Made by a program: the position numbers and the translations under genes. The notes below the pieces were generated by a model. It worked only from the letters and a program-made list of their open reading frames with translations, was not told the origin of the DNA and did no database searches. A stretch of DNA of 64,000 nucleotides from Pyrocephalus nanus (Eukaryota; Chordata; Aves; Passeriformes; Tyrannidae), in assembly GCA_038380795.1 (NCBI GenBank), contig CM076259.1, positions 27,262,977-27,326,976 of the forward strand, in the 5' to 3' direction. Of this stretch, positions 31,401-41,234 are shown piece after piece (positions within the stretch are counted from its first letter, which is position 1; every line of letters begins with the position of its first letter).

Positions 31401-32694
31401 CTGAACTATGCAGTGCAATCAGGACATTTTGCTGAGAGTAATTAGATCTGCATCGAGTTTACAGAATATTTGTATCCCTCTGCTAAATCACAAGTGTCCT
31501 GTTACATCAAATACATTCAAAAAAGTAAATTGAATGTTAAACATTATCCCCTCCACCTGTGGATGACCTATAAAAGAACCTGGTCAGAGTACTGGACTCT
31601 GACAGATGTCTCCCAGTGGCTCTGCTCCTCCACATGCACAGTCCAACTCACCTTAGTCTGTTTTTGTCATTGCCTGGTCTCAGCCCGCAAGATCACAGGA
31701 GTCATGGAAGTGTGCTATGCAAATTCTGTTCTCAGCAGCAGAGCACAGGAGGGAGCTGGGAGCCTTGCACACCAGGCACAGGGAGGGTGCAGCAGTATCG
31801 ACCAACACTTTCAGCCACACCACCTCCTACTTTCGTTTCCTCAAGGAGGGTCTATGTTATGCTTTGTGCAGTTGCCAAAGGGAGAAGAGCTCATCTTTCA
31901 GAGCCTTGATGGTGAAGGCAGTCAGGTGCACGGGTACGAACATGAGATGAGAGATACAAAAGGAGTTTTCCCGTGCTATGTTGTTCCCTTTGCATTCCTC
32001 AGGATGCACTTGATAGTTGTTTTAAAAAGAGCTGCTAGAAGATCTGCAGAGCTGCTTCTCACAGCTGCTTCCAGGACAGGACCACTGCCTGTAACCAAAT
32101 ACCTGGCAACTGGGCTCACTGGCTTGCCTTTTGCCAAGCTCAATTTGCCCCACGGGCTCACCAGCAGGCTCTGCATCACAGCTGTCAGTCTAGAAAACAA
32201 TGCCAGCAGAGAACACACTATTTAAAAATAGCTTTCTCCTGAATATATAATTTTTTAGTGCATACTAGTACGTGGTTTGTCCTATCCACATCCTTTAGTA
32301 AGGAATTATTTCTACCAGATACAACCTTCTCCCTTCAAATATGCCACCTCTCCTTTCAGACAAGCCCCTTCAGTGCTGGCACGGCAGAGCTGGGCTCTGA
32401 ACTACATGTGAACATTCACTGAATGTAGCCAGTACTATGCCTGGCTATGGACAATGAGGAGATGATAGAGAAAAAATGGGCATTGAAGGGGATTCCCATT
32501 TTCTGCACGAGCTTTTTCAGTTTAAACCCTGTTTCAGTATCAGTGCCTGGTCTCTCAGCCTTTCCACAAACTTCTGCACTCAGCCCTCTGCACACAGAGA
32601 CTTCATTTATAGACAAGGTGCAACTCACCTGGTTAACAATATGCTGGATTTCTGGAGTAGCATCCTTGGTGTCAGATAAGCCCCCGGTCATCAT
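25303..32694 (-). CDS. CSTA: Stefin (type 1 cystatin), stefin A-type, copy 1, complete, 98 aa
   Basis: This gene encodes a cytosolic inhibitor of papain-family cysteine proteases. There are three minus-strand exons, 32629-32694, 27699-27800 and 25303-25431 (22 + 34 + 42 codons plus TGA), with phase-0 introns identical in position to the stefin B-type neighbour. The start [10 protein letters not shown] and the [11 protein letters not shown] that follows resemble mammalian stefin A. Exon 2 has QVVAG and exon 3 has SLPHENQG in the second hairpin. All splice sites are GT-AG. A TATATATA element lies about 100 bases upstream of the ATG. There is no signal peptide or membrane segment. The first of two adjacent ATGs gives the standard 98-residue length. 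The symbol is assigned by similarity; it is one of two tandem paralogues. Confidence 0.92.
25432..27698 (-). other. CSTA: Stefin A copy 1 intron 2
   Basis: This 2.3-kb intron contains the block 26730-27080, which is about 97% identical to 38195-38540 in copy 2. A 128-codon open frame on the plus strand (26091-26477) resembles nothing I recognise. Confidence 0.75.
27699..27800 (-). CDS. CSTA: Stefin A copy 1, exon 2 (QVVAG)
   Basis: The exon has 34 codons, from [10 protein letters not shown] to INYFIK, with QVVAG intact. The acceptor is TTTCTACAG and the donor GTTTGT. Confidence 0.93.
28090..29645 (-). mobile_element. CR1 LINE, internal ORF2 fragment, broken
   Basis: On the minus strand this encodes the middle of CR1 ORF2: the region after the endonuclease (blocks like [11 protein letters not shown] and [16 protein letters not shown]), then reverse-transcriptase parts ([29 protein letters not shown]). 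It is split over several frames by frameshifts, and the catalytic FADD-type motif reads FADN. Neither the 5' end nor the usual 3' UTR is present. It lies in sense orientation within stefin A copy 1 intron 1 and is absent from copy 2. Confidence 0.92.
31393..32185 (+). other. Segment present only in unit A, with a 251-codon open frame
   Basis: The flanks join seamlessly in unit B at about 40710-40713 (GTGACGGAGAC next to CCAGAAAACAATGCCAGCAG), so this stretch was inserted in A or deleted from B. It nearly coincides with a plus-strand frame of 251 codons from 31470, antisense to the stefin gene. The translation resembles no family I know, and it lacks membrane segments or motifs. Confidence 0.7.
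32629..32694 (-). CDS. CSTA: Stefin A copy 1, exon 1
   Basis: The exon has 22 codons, [10 protein letters not shown] to HIVNQ, followed by donor GTGAGT. The GG pair near the N-terminus and ATPEIQ are stefin A hallmarks. Confidence 0.93.
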
Positions 32695-32793
32695 AGTGGC
32701 AGGTGCCTTCTCTGAAATGACTGGCGGGTCTGAAATGGGTGATTCCGAAGAGGGAAGTTTAGCACAGTCTGAGCACACTCACCAGGCATCTCC

Positions 32794-32801
32794 TATATAT
32801 A
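32794..32801 (-). promoter_or_regulatory. CSTA: Possible TATA element of stefin A copy 1
   Basis: TATATATA lies 100-107 bases upstream of the start codon. The sequence around it aligns with copy 2, where a TA-rich element is also kept at 41213-41220. Function is inferred. Confidence 0.35.
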
Positions 32802-32807
32802 CATAAA

Positions 32808-35800
32808 CATGTGTCATGGAATCACGTGATCTGCAACACATGGAGCCTACCATTACCAAACTGGCAAAGGAGACAAATGGGGAAAATGGAGAAAAAGCAA
32901 TGTAATACACTGATAATAATAAGTGTAAAAAGCACTTTAGGAATCTCAAGAGTGTTCAGTCTTCATGTCAATAAGAAAAGCAAACATTAGCCTCCAGCCA
33001 CCTATATCTTGAGACACTTGGTTTGGACTGCAACTGGAACCTCTTGCCTCTCCACCCATGTGCAGATGACTGGTCTGTGCACTCAGGAAATGGATCAAAG
33101 TCACACCCAGTATTTCCCAACACCTTTCAAGATCAGAAGAAAGTATGCAGTAATTTCCTTACTGCAGGTCCCGTTCAACTTGGAATTTTACTGTCTCAAT
33201 ATCCTTCCAAGTGGGAAACAGGAGCAGATTGCATCTTATCTCCAGTGACTTGACTTCCCTCTGCCTGACCAGAGAGGTGCCAACTTCAGGTAAGTACTGC
33301 AAATAAGGTATTTCTGCTTCTTTCCCCTCAGACCTAGAGCTGCATTCAGACAATCATAATAACAACTGAATATACAGTAACATTTACATTTCAATTGAAA
33401 CCCTAGAGCCAATTTCTGGGAAGACAAAGTACAATCCCTCTCACTAGAGGAGCAGTGTGTGCACAATAGCTGTCCTAATGTCAGGGTACTCTCCTGAATC
33501 AGGCAGAATACATGGTCCAAAGGATTCATTCCCACTTACAGACACAAGGCACAGTCACATCCATGACCATACACAAATGGACAAAGCTCAAAACCTACTG
33601 AGGGATGTCTAATCAGTGTTAGCAGCCCTCCCAGGTAAGGAAGGACTAACATTTCCGGACCACAAAAAAAAATTACTCCCCTTTGGTATTCCTGCCATCC
33701 CTCTCTCCAGAAAACACGAGGAATATTGTTCCAGAGCAAGGACCAGAGAAGCAGCAACAGACCAGACAATTTGTAGTCTCCAGGGCTGGGTACATGGCAG
33801 CAGGTGAAATAGGACGACGTGCTGAGCACAGGCAAAGGGCATTTCTGCTGGAATCAGCACTGGGGAGTTTGCTCAAAACAAGTTTGTTTATGGCCACAGC
33901 AATGGGGTCTGTGCAGCACAGACTTATCCGTGTCCTACACAGGCTACTGACCCTCCTCCTCACAGATGACAAGTGATGCAACAGGCTGTAAACAAGGACT
34001 TCACACCCGACTTCAAGGCCTGGTTTTGGTGCAAAGGACCTGAGATGCAGAATCTGGGGCTCTAGGGGCCCTAAACTCAACAGCATATAGATCAGTATCA
34101 GAGCTGTTACTGATAAAGGTGTTTGCAGAATTTCTCAAACCTGAGCAGCAGTGCTATATGAGCGGATGAAAAGCATTTGAGGAGAAACAGTTGTCCTGAG
34201 ACAATATCTTACTGAACTAAGATAAAAATGCTTCCAGGTCTCAGGAATTAATGAGAACAGGAGCTCTTAAAACTAGATTTCTGCTAGTTTCACCAACTTC
34301 ATCTCTCCAGATAAGGAGTTACTCACAGCCTACTTGTGGAGCTAATGACAATTCAAGCTGATGACGTCAAAATCCTTCCTTTGCACAAGACCCTGGTGAT
34401 TCACCCAAATGCTGATTGTGTTCCACCACAGTTGCTACTATGAGTCTTATTCACACAGCAGGATAGATAAGTAACTGGAAGAGCCAGCCGATCTTACTGA
34501 GGCCAGGAGTCACAGAATGTGTCCAACAACCACACAGCATCAGTGCTAAAACAGAGTATCTTAAAACCTATCCACTCACCAGGATACAAACCTTATTTCC
34601 TTGGGAAGGGATGTTATGGTCCCCAGGACAGCATTACACCCCTGGAAAACACTTTCATTAGCAGGAAATACACTGATCACAAAGTCTAGGAGGGTTAATT
34701 TATAATTTCAGGAAAACTCTAGTTGTGAAACTAAAGATGTAATGCTGTGCGGAAACCAATCATTAGACTGCATATTTTTGGATTTGCTGGTTTTTTAATT
34801 CAAAGCATAATAACTTTTTTTCTCCCGGATTGCACAGAGTTGAGCACAAGGGAAGGAAAATCTACACTAATGTCCACAAGATGATGCTGAAGTTTACACA
34901 GGCAGATCAATCTGTTTTCTTTTCATGGCAGTGCTAACTGCTGTCCCAAAATCCAGTGATAGTTTCAAGACTGGGATGCAGTACTCATCCTGCACACATA
35001 TTTCACAAAGGCACTTCGAAGTGCTCACGTTTCACAGACCTCTCATCAGAGATGATCAGTGGCAATGGATTAACCTCATCCTAGGCAACATTCACCTACA
35101 CCCCTCTCTAGTCAGCTTCAGATGTAATAAAACAGGATTTGGAACACAACCATCAAAAGATCAGCCACCCCCATTCCCTCTCTTGCATAAGATCGTCAAG
35201 CTATTGATCATCCCCTCCTTTAGTATTTGTGACATGTCTGATATCACGTACCATTCCAGCCTACACTCTGCATTTGCACAGATCGGAATTTCCCTTCAAT
35301 TTACTGCTCTTATATTGGACAATCTCCGCTGGCAGAATATCAGCGGCATTCTTTATAGTTTTGAAGCTGAGTAACATCTTGCACCATGTACTATTCCAAT
35401 AAGGAAGAAACAAATTCTACAGCTTGCAGGTCACTGCTCCAGTGGTGCTGTATATGCAAGTTTAAGAACTACAAGCTATAGTTGATAAAAACACTGGTAC
35501 AGTAACAAAACAAAGCAAACAAAATCAAGTATAAAAATGCCTCGACCAAAATCCAAACCTCAGAGTTATGTATTTACAAGTCATCTATAAACCAGAAATG
35601 AGAAACCTACAGCTCTGTAGGAATGATTGTGAAAGCACAAGTCAGTAGTTCAGCCTTCTGGTTTCACAGTGTTAAGACACCTAATTGTGACTGGATGATA
35701 AGACACTTGGTCTGATTGTTTTTAAGAACTAGAGGAAAGCAGCTCTCCATCTAGCAGTTGAAGATCTGTTTTGATGATCACAGTAACATCAGCCTTGACT

Positions 35801-36053
35801 TTCACCACGCTAGTCTGAAAAAAAAGTTTCCCCTCCTGCTCCTCACCCTGATTTCAAAAGACTTCTGATATCATACATCAAGAAAGATTAATAGAAACCT
35901 GACTTCCAGCAGCACAAAGATCTCATCCCAGCATATGCTGAGCCTGTGGTACCAGTGAAGAGCCTCCTCCTCTCAGTCTGCTTCACGATGACCAAATTCT
36001 TCCAATCTTGATAATTCGATAATTCAATTATTTTATAGAAACAGAAAAACCAG
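32808..36053. other. Upstream flank of stefin A copy 1 (duplicated)
   Basis: This is non-coding DNA that aligns with 42085-44570 upstream of copy 2. It includes two blocks of about 97% identity (33610-34130 and 34930-35460). Open frames of 97-149 codons recur in both copies, but only because the DNA is duplicated. No protein family was recognised. Confidence 0.7.
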
Positions 36054-36802
36054 GCTGTATTTGCTGGGAAAGCCCCACCCACCCTCACTGCACTCCTACC
36101 TGGAGCTCTAAGCCATCAGCTCCACACGCTGCCTGAAAGCTGCTGCTGCAGCCGATGGCAGTGACACACACTGGGAACAAGGGAAGTTCAGTAGCAAGGA
36201 CCCTCTCTGGGAGGGTGATTTACAACCAAACTTTTTTCCCAGGCACAGAGAAGGGGATATATTCTCATCCTGCCGAGTCCGAGGGAAGAGGAGGTCTGGT
36301 CAGGCAGATGCCCAAAAGCTGGTCATGTGTCACACAACACTGATGAAGACAAGCTGAGGAACATCCTTCTGTGGAAAGCTGGAGCCTGAGAACCTCCACT
36401 GGCATGTCCTACCAGAAGATGCCTGCCCCATTCCACCCAACATGGCTCAAAATCCCACATTTCCAGCATGCCCAGAGTGGTGTTTCCTGAATCATTCGTT
36501 AGTGAGGCAACAACAGAGTGGATCAGCTCGGGGGGGGGATTTTCATCAGCAAATTTGGCTGATGGGCAAGGAACCATCTCCACAAAGAGTTTGATCCTGC
36601 ATCCCCAGTCTCCTCACAAACTCAGCAGAGCTCTGCCTGCCCAAAGCCCCAGCAGAGCATTTATTTGTAGGTGATAGCAGGCAAACAATACCTGCTTCCC
36701 CAGTCTGGTTCATGCTTCTCACCATGTCCTCCCTGTTAGTTCACAAGCTTCGTTTAGTTTCTGATACCTGCTGCTGTTAAATTTAGGGTTATATTGACCA
36801 AA
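36054..36802 (+). repeat. Unidentified dispersed repeat R2, copy 2
   Basis: This is the second copy of the repeat at 18223-18989 in the same orientation. It separates duplication units A and B. It includes a G9 run at 36530-36538 and a damaged version of the hairpin that is perfect in copy 1. Confidence 0.75.
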
Positions 36803-37194
36803 GGTGGAAGGAGACTGGTCTTCCCATTCCTTCAAGTCACACATTCCTGCTCCCTGTCCTGCCACCCCTCTGCTCCCTGTGAGTGAAGCTGCTCTTAAGA
36901 GGAAGATAGTTTGTGTTCTCAGTTCCCTCATGCCAGAAATTTTCTACCTCACACTCTTTCTGACGAGTCGTCAATAGCTTGCATTTAATGCACGGAAACA
37001 AACCCAAAAGGCCCAAGACACCCAACAGAGTTTTGGAAAGAGGAGTTGAAATGGGTGTGCCCTGTCTTACAGCTGTGGTACCAAGGATGGCAGAAACAGC
37101 CTGGAACAGTATTTTGGTGCCTACCTGAGCTTTAGCCCGGCAGCAGCCCAAGGCATGACACACAGCAGATGAGCAAATAGCTTTCAAGTCTTAT

Positions 37195-37200
37195 TTTATT
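37195..37200 (-). terminator. Polyadenylation signal of stefin A copy 2
   Basis: The minus strand reads AATAAA here, 73 bases after the stop codon and in the same context as in copy 1. Confidence 0.65.
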
Positions 37201-37272
37201 TTCATGTATTTACTGTCACGGTCAGAACCCCCATGTGACTTGCAGAAGTGAGGCAGCGTCCCTCATCATGCC

Positions 37273-37401
37273 TCAGAAGTAGTCCAGAGGATCATCTCTG
37301 GTCTTGCCAGTCTGAAAACTGACAAGGGCAGGACATACATCCTCCGGAGGAAGGCCCAGAAGCACCTTTAAGTGGACATATTCGGTATCAGCAACTTGGA
37401 C
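37273..37401 (-). CDS. Stefin A copy 2, terminal exon 3
   Basis: The exon has 42 codons plus TGA, reading VQVADTEYVHLKVLLGLP, then PEDVCPA, and ending TRDDPLDYF. Eight of the twelve residues around the second hairpin differ from copy 1, while the flanking strands are nearly unchanged. Confidence 0.92.
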   Translation of the reverse strand, partial: VQVADTEYVHLKVLLGLPPEDVCPALVSFQTGKTRDDPLDYF

Positions 37402-40400
37402 CTAGAAAACAAAACAGGAGGAAAAGTGAGGAACATGGGTTTGAAGCAAGTTCAAACAAAAGGATGCACTTTACATACTTGATAGAATATCTTTGCCCTG
37501 GAGTTAAATTTGAGGTCTATCTCAATTCCACAGCTCTTCACCCAAGTCTGGGTAGTACCTGCTGGCAGAAAACTGCCTACACCTGGAGAAAACTCTATTA
37601 AAAACCTTCAGTCTCAAATGAAGGGAAAATGAGCAGGACTGCTTGAGGCTGGAAGCACCAGAAGATGGAAGAGAAGAAAGGTTTTGATAGTGTCCTGTTT
37701 CAGTCACCAAGATGTCAGTGCATCAGCTCACAGCCTCTTGGCACACTCAGGGTGGAAGGCAAGACCCAGTGAGCCTTAATGACTCAGGGGCGGGACAAGA
37801 TGCAGAGACAGCATTTGCTCCTAGAAAGTACAGAAAGATCCATCCAAAACCAGCACGTGGTCCTGAAAAGCAGTGACAACTTGAAAGTCTTGTCTGCAGA
37901 CTGGGAAAGAGGAGACACATCTGGGATGCAACTGGGCGTGACTTCTGGCTGTACTTCAGCCCTCTAGTAAATTGTTACTCTTAATTACTCAGTGTTTTGT
38001 CCACAACGTGAAAGCACATCTCACAAGAAGCAAGGAAAAGATAAATATCAAAAATGTAGCTAAGACTCGGATAAATATTAAAAATGTAGCTAATACTCTG
38101 AGTAGCCACAGAAGAGGCAGTCTGTCAGTACAGTCCCCTGGTGCCCATAGAGCACAAATAACTGGTGTTAATTTAAAAAGGCACCTGGGAAAGAAGATGT
38201 TCAGCAGTGTCTGTCCTTCCTGTCATCAGCTAAATATGAGAAGCGTGGAGCAAATGCTCACCACATCTCTCTGCAGAATTACTCTCCCCCAAATGCTACC
38301 AGACAATTTCTTCCATAAAACAATTCCGACCTTGTCAGGGGAGCGTGTCCCACCAGGCACATGTCCCACACACGTGGGGTTTGAGAGAGACAGCAGTCCC
38401 ACGCCATGTGTGCTCTGCTCCAGAGGGCCAGCCTGCCACTCAGCAGTGCTTGCTGGCCTTCAGATGCAAACTACACCCAGCAAGTTCTTCTGTGCTACTT
38501 CACAGAAAGCTGCTCACAGCCGTGGGTAAGGTTTCCCAGTAGAGGATGAATGGTGCTCTCACAGGGATCCAAACTGAGCATTACCAGATTTATCTCCACA
38601 ACAGAGGGAGAGTTTTGAAATTACAGAAAAAACTATTCCTCTTCTACAGTAGTGTCAGAGAGAGATTTTAAAACATCCTGAGATGTTTTTCTATTACTCA
38701 CATCCAGATGCTTTTCTACCACATTTGCTTTTTTCTACCACATTTGCTTCTCTTTCTAGCTCTAAGCTACTCTGCAAGTCACCTATATTGTTTAACTGCA
38801 AAGCACTCCCTCCTATATTATATACAAACCTTAATGAAGTACATCATCCCAGCAACTACTTGAGCCCTGTAGAGTATGGCTCTAAAGATGTCATATTTCC
38901 CATTTACTCTGACTTCAAGTTGTAGTTTCACCTGTAAAAAGTAAAGGAAAAATGGTTGGCAGGTTCATACTCAGGCTTTTCTTTCGCATCTACCACTTCA
39001 AATCCCATCCTTTCAAACATACGCCCTTGACAAAATATACCCAGAACCCCCAATATAAATCAATTTACACCAGGATCTCCAGCCCTCCTTCCTAGCACTG
39101 CTTCCAGCATTATTTAGAATCCTGTGAGAAGGAGACTTCCTAATTGATTTCCCCTGCTCTAAAGCTGTCCAGCTGAACAGCCTCCTGCTCACTACAGATA
39201 GCAAGCTGCTACTGGTTACCCTTTTAATTCTAGATAAAAGGAGAGAGGCACCAAGCCATGCCCCCTACCAGGGTACACCCTGTTCAACCACAGTTACAGG
39301 GAAGTGCTAGACAGCTCCCCTCACCTGGAACACCACGCCAGTCGGCCTGGGAGGCCAAAGATCCCTGCTCTGTTTCACAACCTCAGAGCTACACTCAGGT
39401 CGTTTGATACTTTTCTTCTAAAATATGCACAGTCTGGAAGCACAGAAGGACTGCCCCAACATCAGGATGTTTTCCTCAGAGAACTATACCCAAGCCTCTG
39501 TGGTGGGGAGGGACCAGGAAGAGTTCTCCTTCCTACTCTCAGCATAAGGCAGAAAACAAAGAGCAAAGAATAATTTGTTTTCATTCTCCTGACGTTACTG
39601 AGAATGAAAGAACACCAAGATTAAGATTATTCCTCTTCTGGAATCAAACAGAAAATCTCTACATCCACATTTCAAATGCCATATTTGCCCTGTACTTTGT
39701 GAGCATTAGCACAGCCTGAAAACAGCATGCACAGTTTGATTTTGCGCCTGTTTGCTCACTGACACACAAGCACTGTGGTTTCACCTCCAATACACACCAA
39801 AATACTTCTGATCACCCAGAAATGGCACAGCCCAGCACTGAAAATGCAGCTCAGTATCTGGGAGCTGCACTGGCCCAGCCATGTTCAAAGGAGGCCCTTG
39901 AGGCATTTCACAAGACTCAGGAGTCAAATTTCAAGCCCCCAGCTGGCCGGAGACATTGCCCTCCCCACCTTACACAGGAGGAAACACCAATGGCAAATAC
40001 ACAAAGGTGCTACAAGTCCCTGCCTAGGGTCTCCTCTCCATTGCTAAAAGGGAATTTCTCATCTCCTCAAATGCTGCTCCTGCAACCACTCGTGCCAGCA
40101 GAGGAGCAACAGTGATACTGCTCCAGTCATTCAATTGGTGGGCCCCAAACAACTGTAGATCATCCTTTTCTCTTCCTGTTCTGCAATAAATTATCTCCCT
40201 CTGGCTGACCTGTTACCCCAAACTCCAGCCCTGCCCCACGTACACGTGCCCAGCTCTGGTGAGCCCAGCTCTGACTGACCAATAGAGCCCCACACTGGGA
40301 GAAGGCTCAGGGCAGCTGGGGAGGGAGATGTGCTGCCCACAAAACCCCCTGGATAATGCAGGGTGTGAGTGACCACAGCTTTTGCAGATAAGCTGACTTT

Positions 40401-41142
40401 ATCTCAACACCAAGGGGACCACAGGGTGTTTTAGACAAATAGCTCTGTCAGTCAAGGGAATCACCCAGGTAGTGTAACTTCCTGAGCTCAATAAATGAAA
40501 GGCAACGTCCCCCTGAATTAGCCAGACCAGCATGGAGGGAGTGAATACATGGCTCTGCCCAATACACAGTATAAAAACCAAACAGAGAACACAAGAATTT
40601 GGAAAAAAACAGCTGGCTAGAAGTGGCTTCAACCCACTGATCCCTTCTGTGGTGACTGAGGAGCTTAGTGTCATGACAAGAAGCATGTTATACAGACCAG
40701 TGACGGAGACTCCAGAAAACAATGCCAGCAGAGAAAACACCATTTATTCATTGCCTTGTCCTGTTTAAATCATTTTTAGGGCATACCTGAATGTGGCTTG
40801 TCCCATCCACGGCCTTCAGTGAGGAATTACTTCTACCATGTACAAACTTCTCCCTTCAAATACCCCACCTTTGATTTCAAACTAGCCACCTCAGTGCTGG
40901 CATAGCAGAGCTGGGCTTTGAAGTACATGAGAACATTCTCTGAAGGTAGCCAGTTTAAACCCTGTTTCAGTATCCCCACTTGGTCTCTCAGCCTTTACAC
41001 AACCTTCAGCACTCAGCTCTTTGCACACAGAGACTTCATCTATAGACTAGGCACAGCTCACCTGGTTAGTGATATCCTGGACCTCTTGAGTAGCAGGCTC
41101 AGGGGAAGATAAGCCCCCAGGGACAGGTGACTTCTTTAACAT
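37273..41142 (-). CDS. Stefin (type 1 cystatin), stefin A-type, copy 2, 103 aa with altered N-terminus
   Basis: This is a paralogue of the gene at 25303-32694, with minus-strand exons 41062-41142, 38830-38931 and 37273-37401 (27 + 34 + 42 codons plus TGA) and intact GT-AG sites. The QVVAG wedge is kept. The N-terminus differs. The ancestral ATG is missing, and the only in-frame start lies further upstream, giving MLKKSPVPGGLSSPEPATQE, five residues longer than the family norm. The second hairpin reads GLPPEDVCPA instead of [10 protein letters not shown]. No stop or frameshift is present, so the frame has been maintained. Expression cannot be judged from sequence. If the new ATG is not used, this would be a pseudogene. 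An LTR sits directly upstream. Confidence 0.85.
37402..38829 (-). other. Stefin A copy 2 intron 2
   Basis: This 1.4-kb intron includes the highly conserved block 38195-38540. It also has a short direct repeat at about 38040-38098, where the unit ATAAATAT(C/T)(A/T)AAAATGTAGCT occurs twice. Confidence 0.75.
38830..38931 (-). CDS. Stefin A copy 2, exon 2 (QVVAG)
   Basis: The exon has 34 codons, from VKLQLEVRVN to MMYFIK, with QVVAG intact. It differs from copy 1 at 25 of 102 bases and 16 of 34 residues, although the adjacent intron is about 92% identical. Confidence 0.92.
38932..41061 (-). other. Stefin A copy 2 intron 1
   Basis: This 2.1-kb intron contains 39585-40710, which is about 98% identical to copy 1. 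Positions 39245-39570 have no counterpart in unit A, where the CR1 fragment and its flank lie instead. Confidence 0.75.
41062..41142 (-). CDS. Stefin A copy 2, exon 1 with relocated start
   Basis: The exon has 27 codons to QDITNQ and then donor GTGAGC. Relative to copy 1 the stretch holding the original ATG pair is deleted, and a GTC/CCT pair stands there. The in-frame ATG used here (41140-41142) has no counterpart ATG in copy 1. Confidence 0.8.
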
Positions 41143-41212
41143 GGCAGGTGGTTCTGAAGAGGGAAGTTTAGCACAGTCTGAACAGAGTCACCAGACATCT
41201 TGCATATATACA

Positions 41213-41220
41213 TATATATA
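41213..41220 (-). promoter_or_regulatory. Possible TATA element of stefin A copy 2
   Basis: TATATATA lies within a TA/CA-rich microsatellite (about 41202-41234), 71-78 bases upstream of the new ATG. The LTR begins 15 bases further upstream. Function is inferred from position. Confidence 0.35.
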
Positions 41221-41234
41221 CACATAGATGTGTG

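Larger units (their letters stand above)
27801..32628 (-). other. CSTA: Stefin A copy 1 intron 1
   Basis: This 4.8-kb intron holds an internal CR1 fragment (28090-29645) and a long block at 30270-31390 that is about 98% identical to copy 2. It also contains a segment specific to copy 1 (31393-32185). Confidence 0.8.
25240..36000. repeat. Tandem segmental duplication, unit A
   Basis: This block carries stefin A copy 1. It aligns in the same orientation with 37190-44570 along nearly all its length: 26730-27080 with 38195-38540, 30270-31390 with 39585-40710, 33610-34130 with 42910-43420, and 34930-35460 with 43565-44095. Many such blocks are about 97-98% identical by eye. Unit A has extra material relative to unit B: a CR1 fragment and a segment of about 800 bases at 31393-32185. 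Confidence 0.9.

Noticed and set aside
34925..35374. 149-codon plus-strand frame repeated at 43609-44007
   Set aside because: It recurs only through the segmental duplication. There are no motifs, and silent and replacement changes are too few to judge coding constraint.
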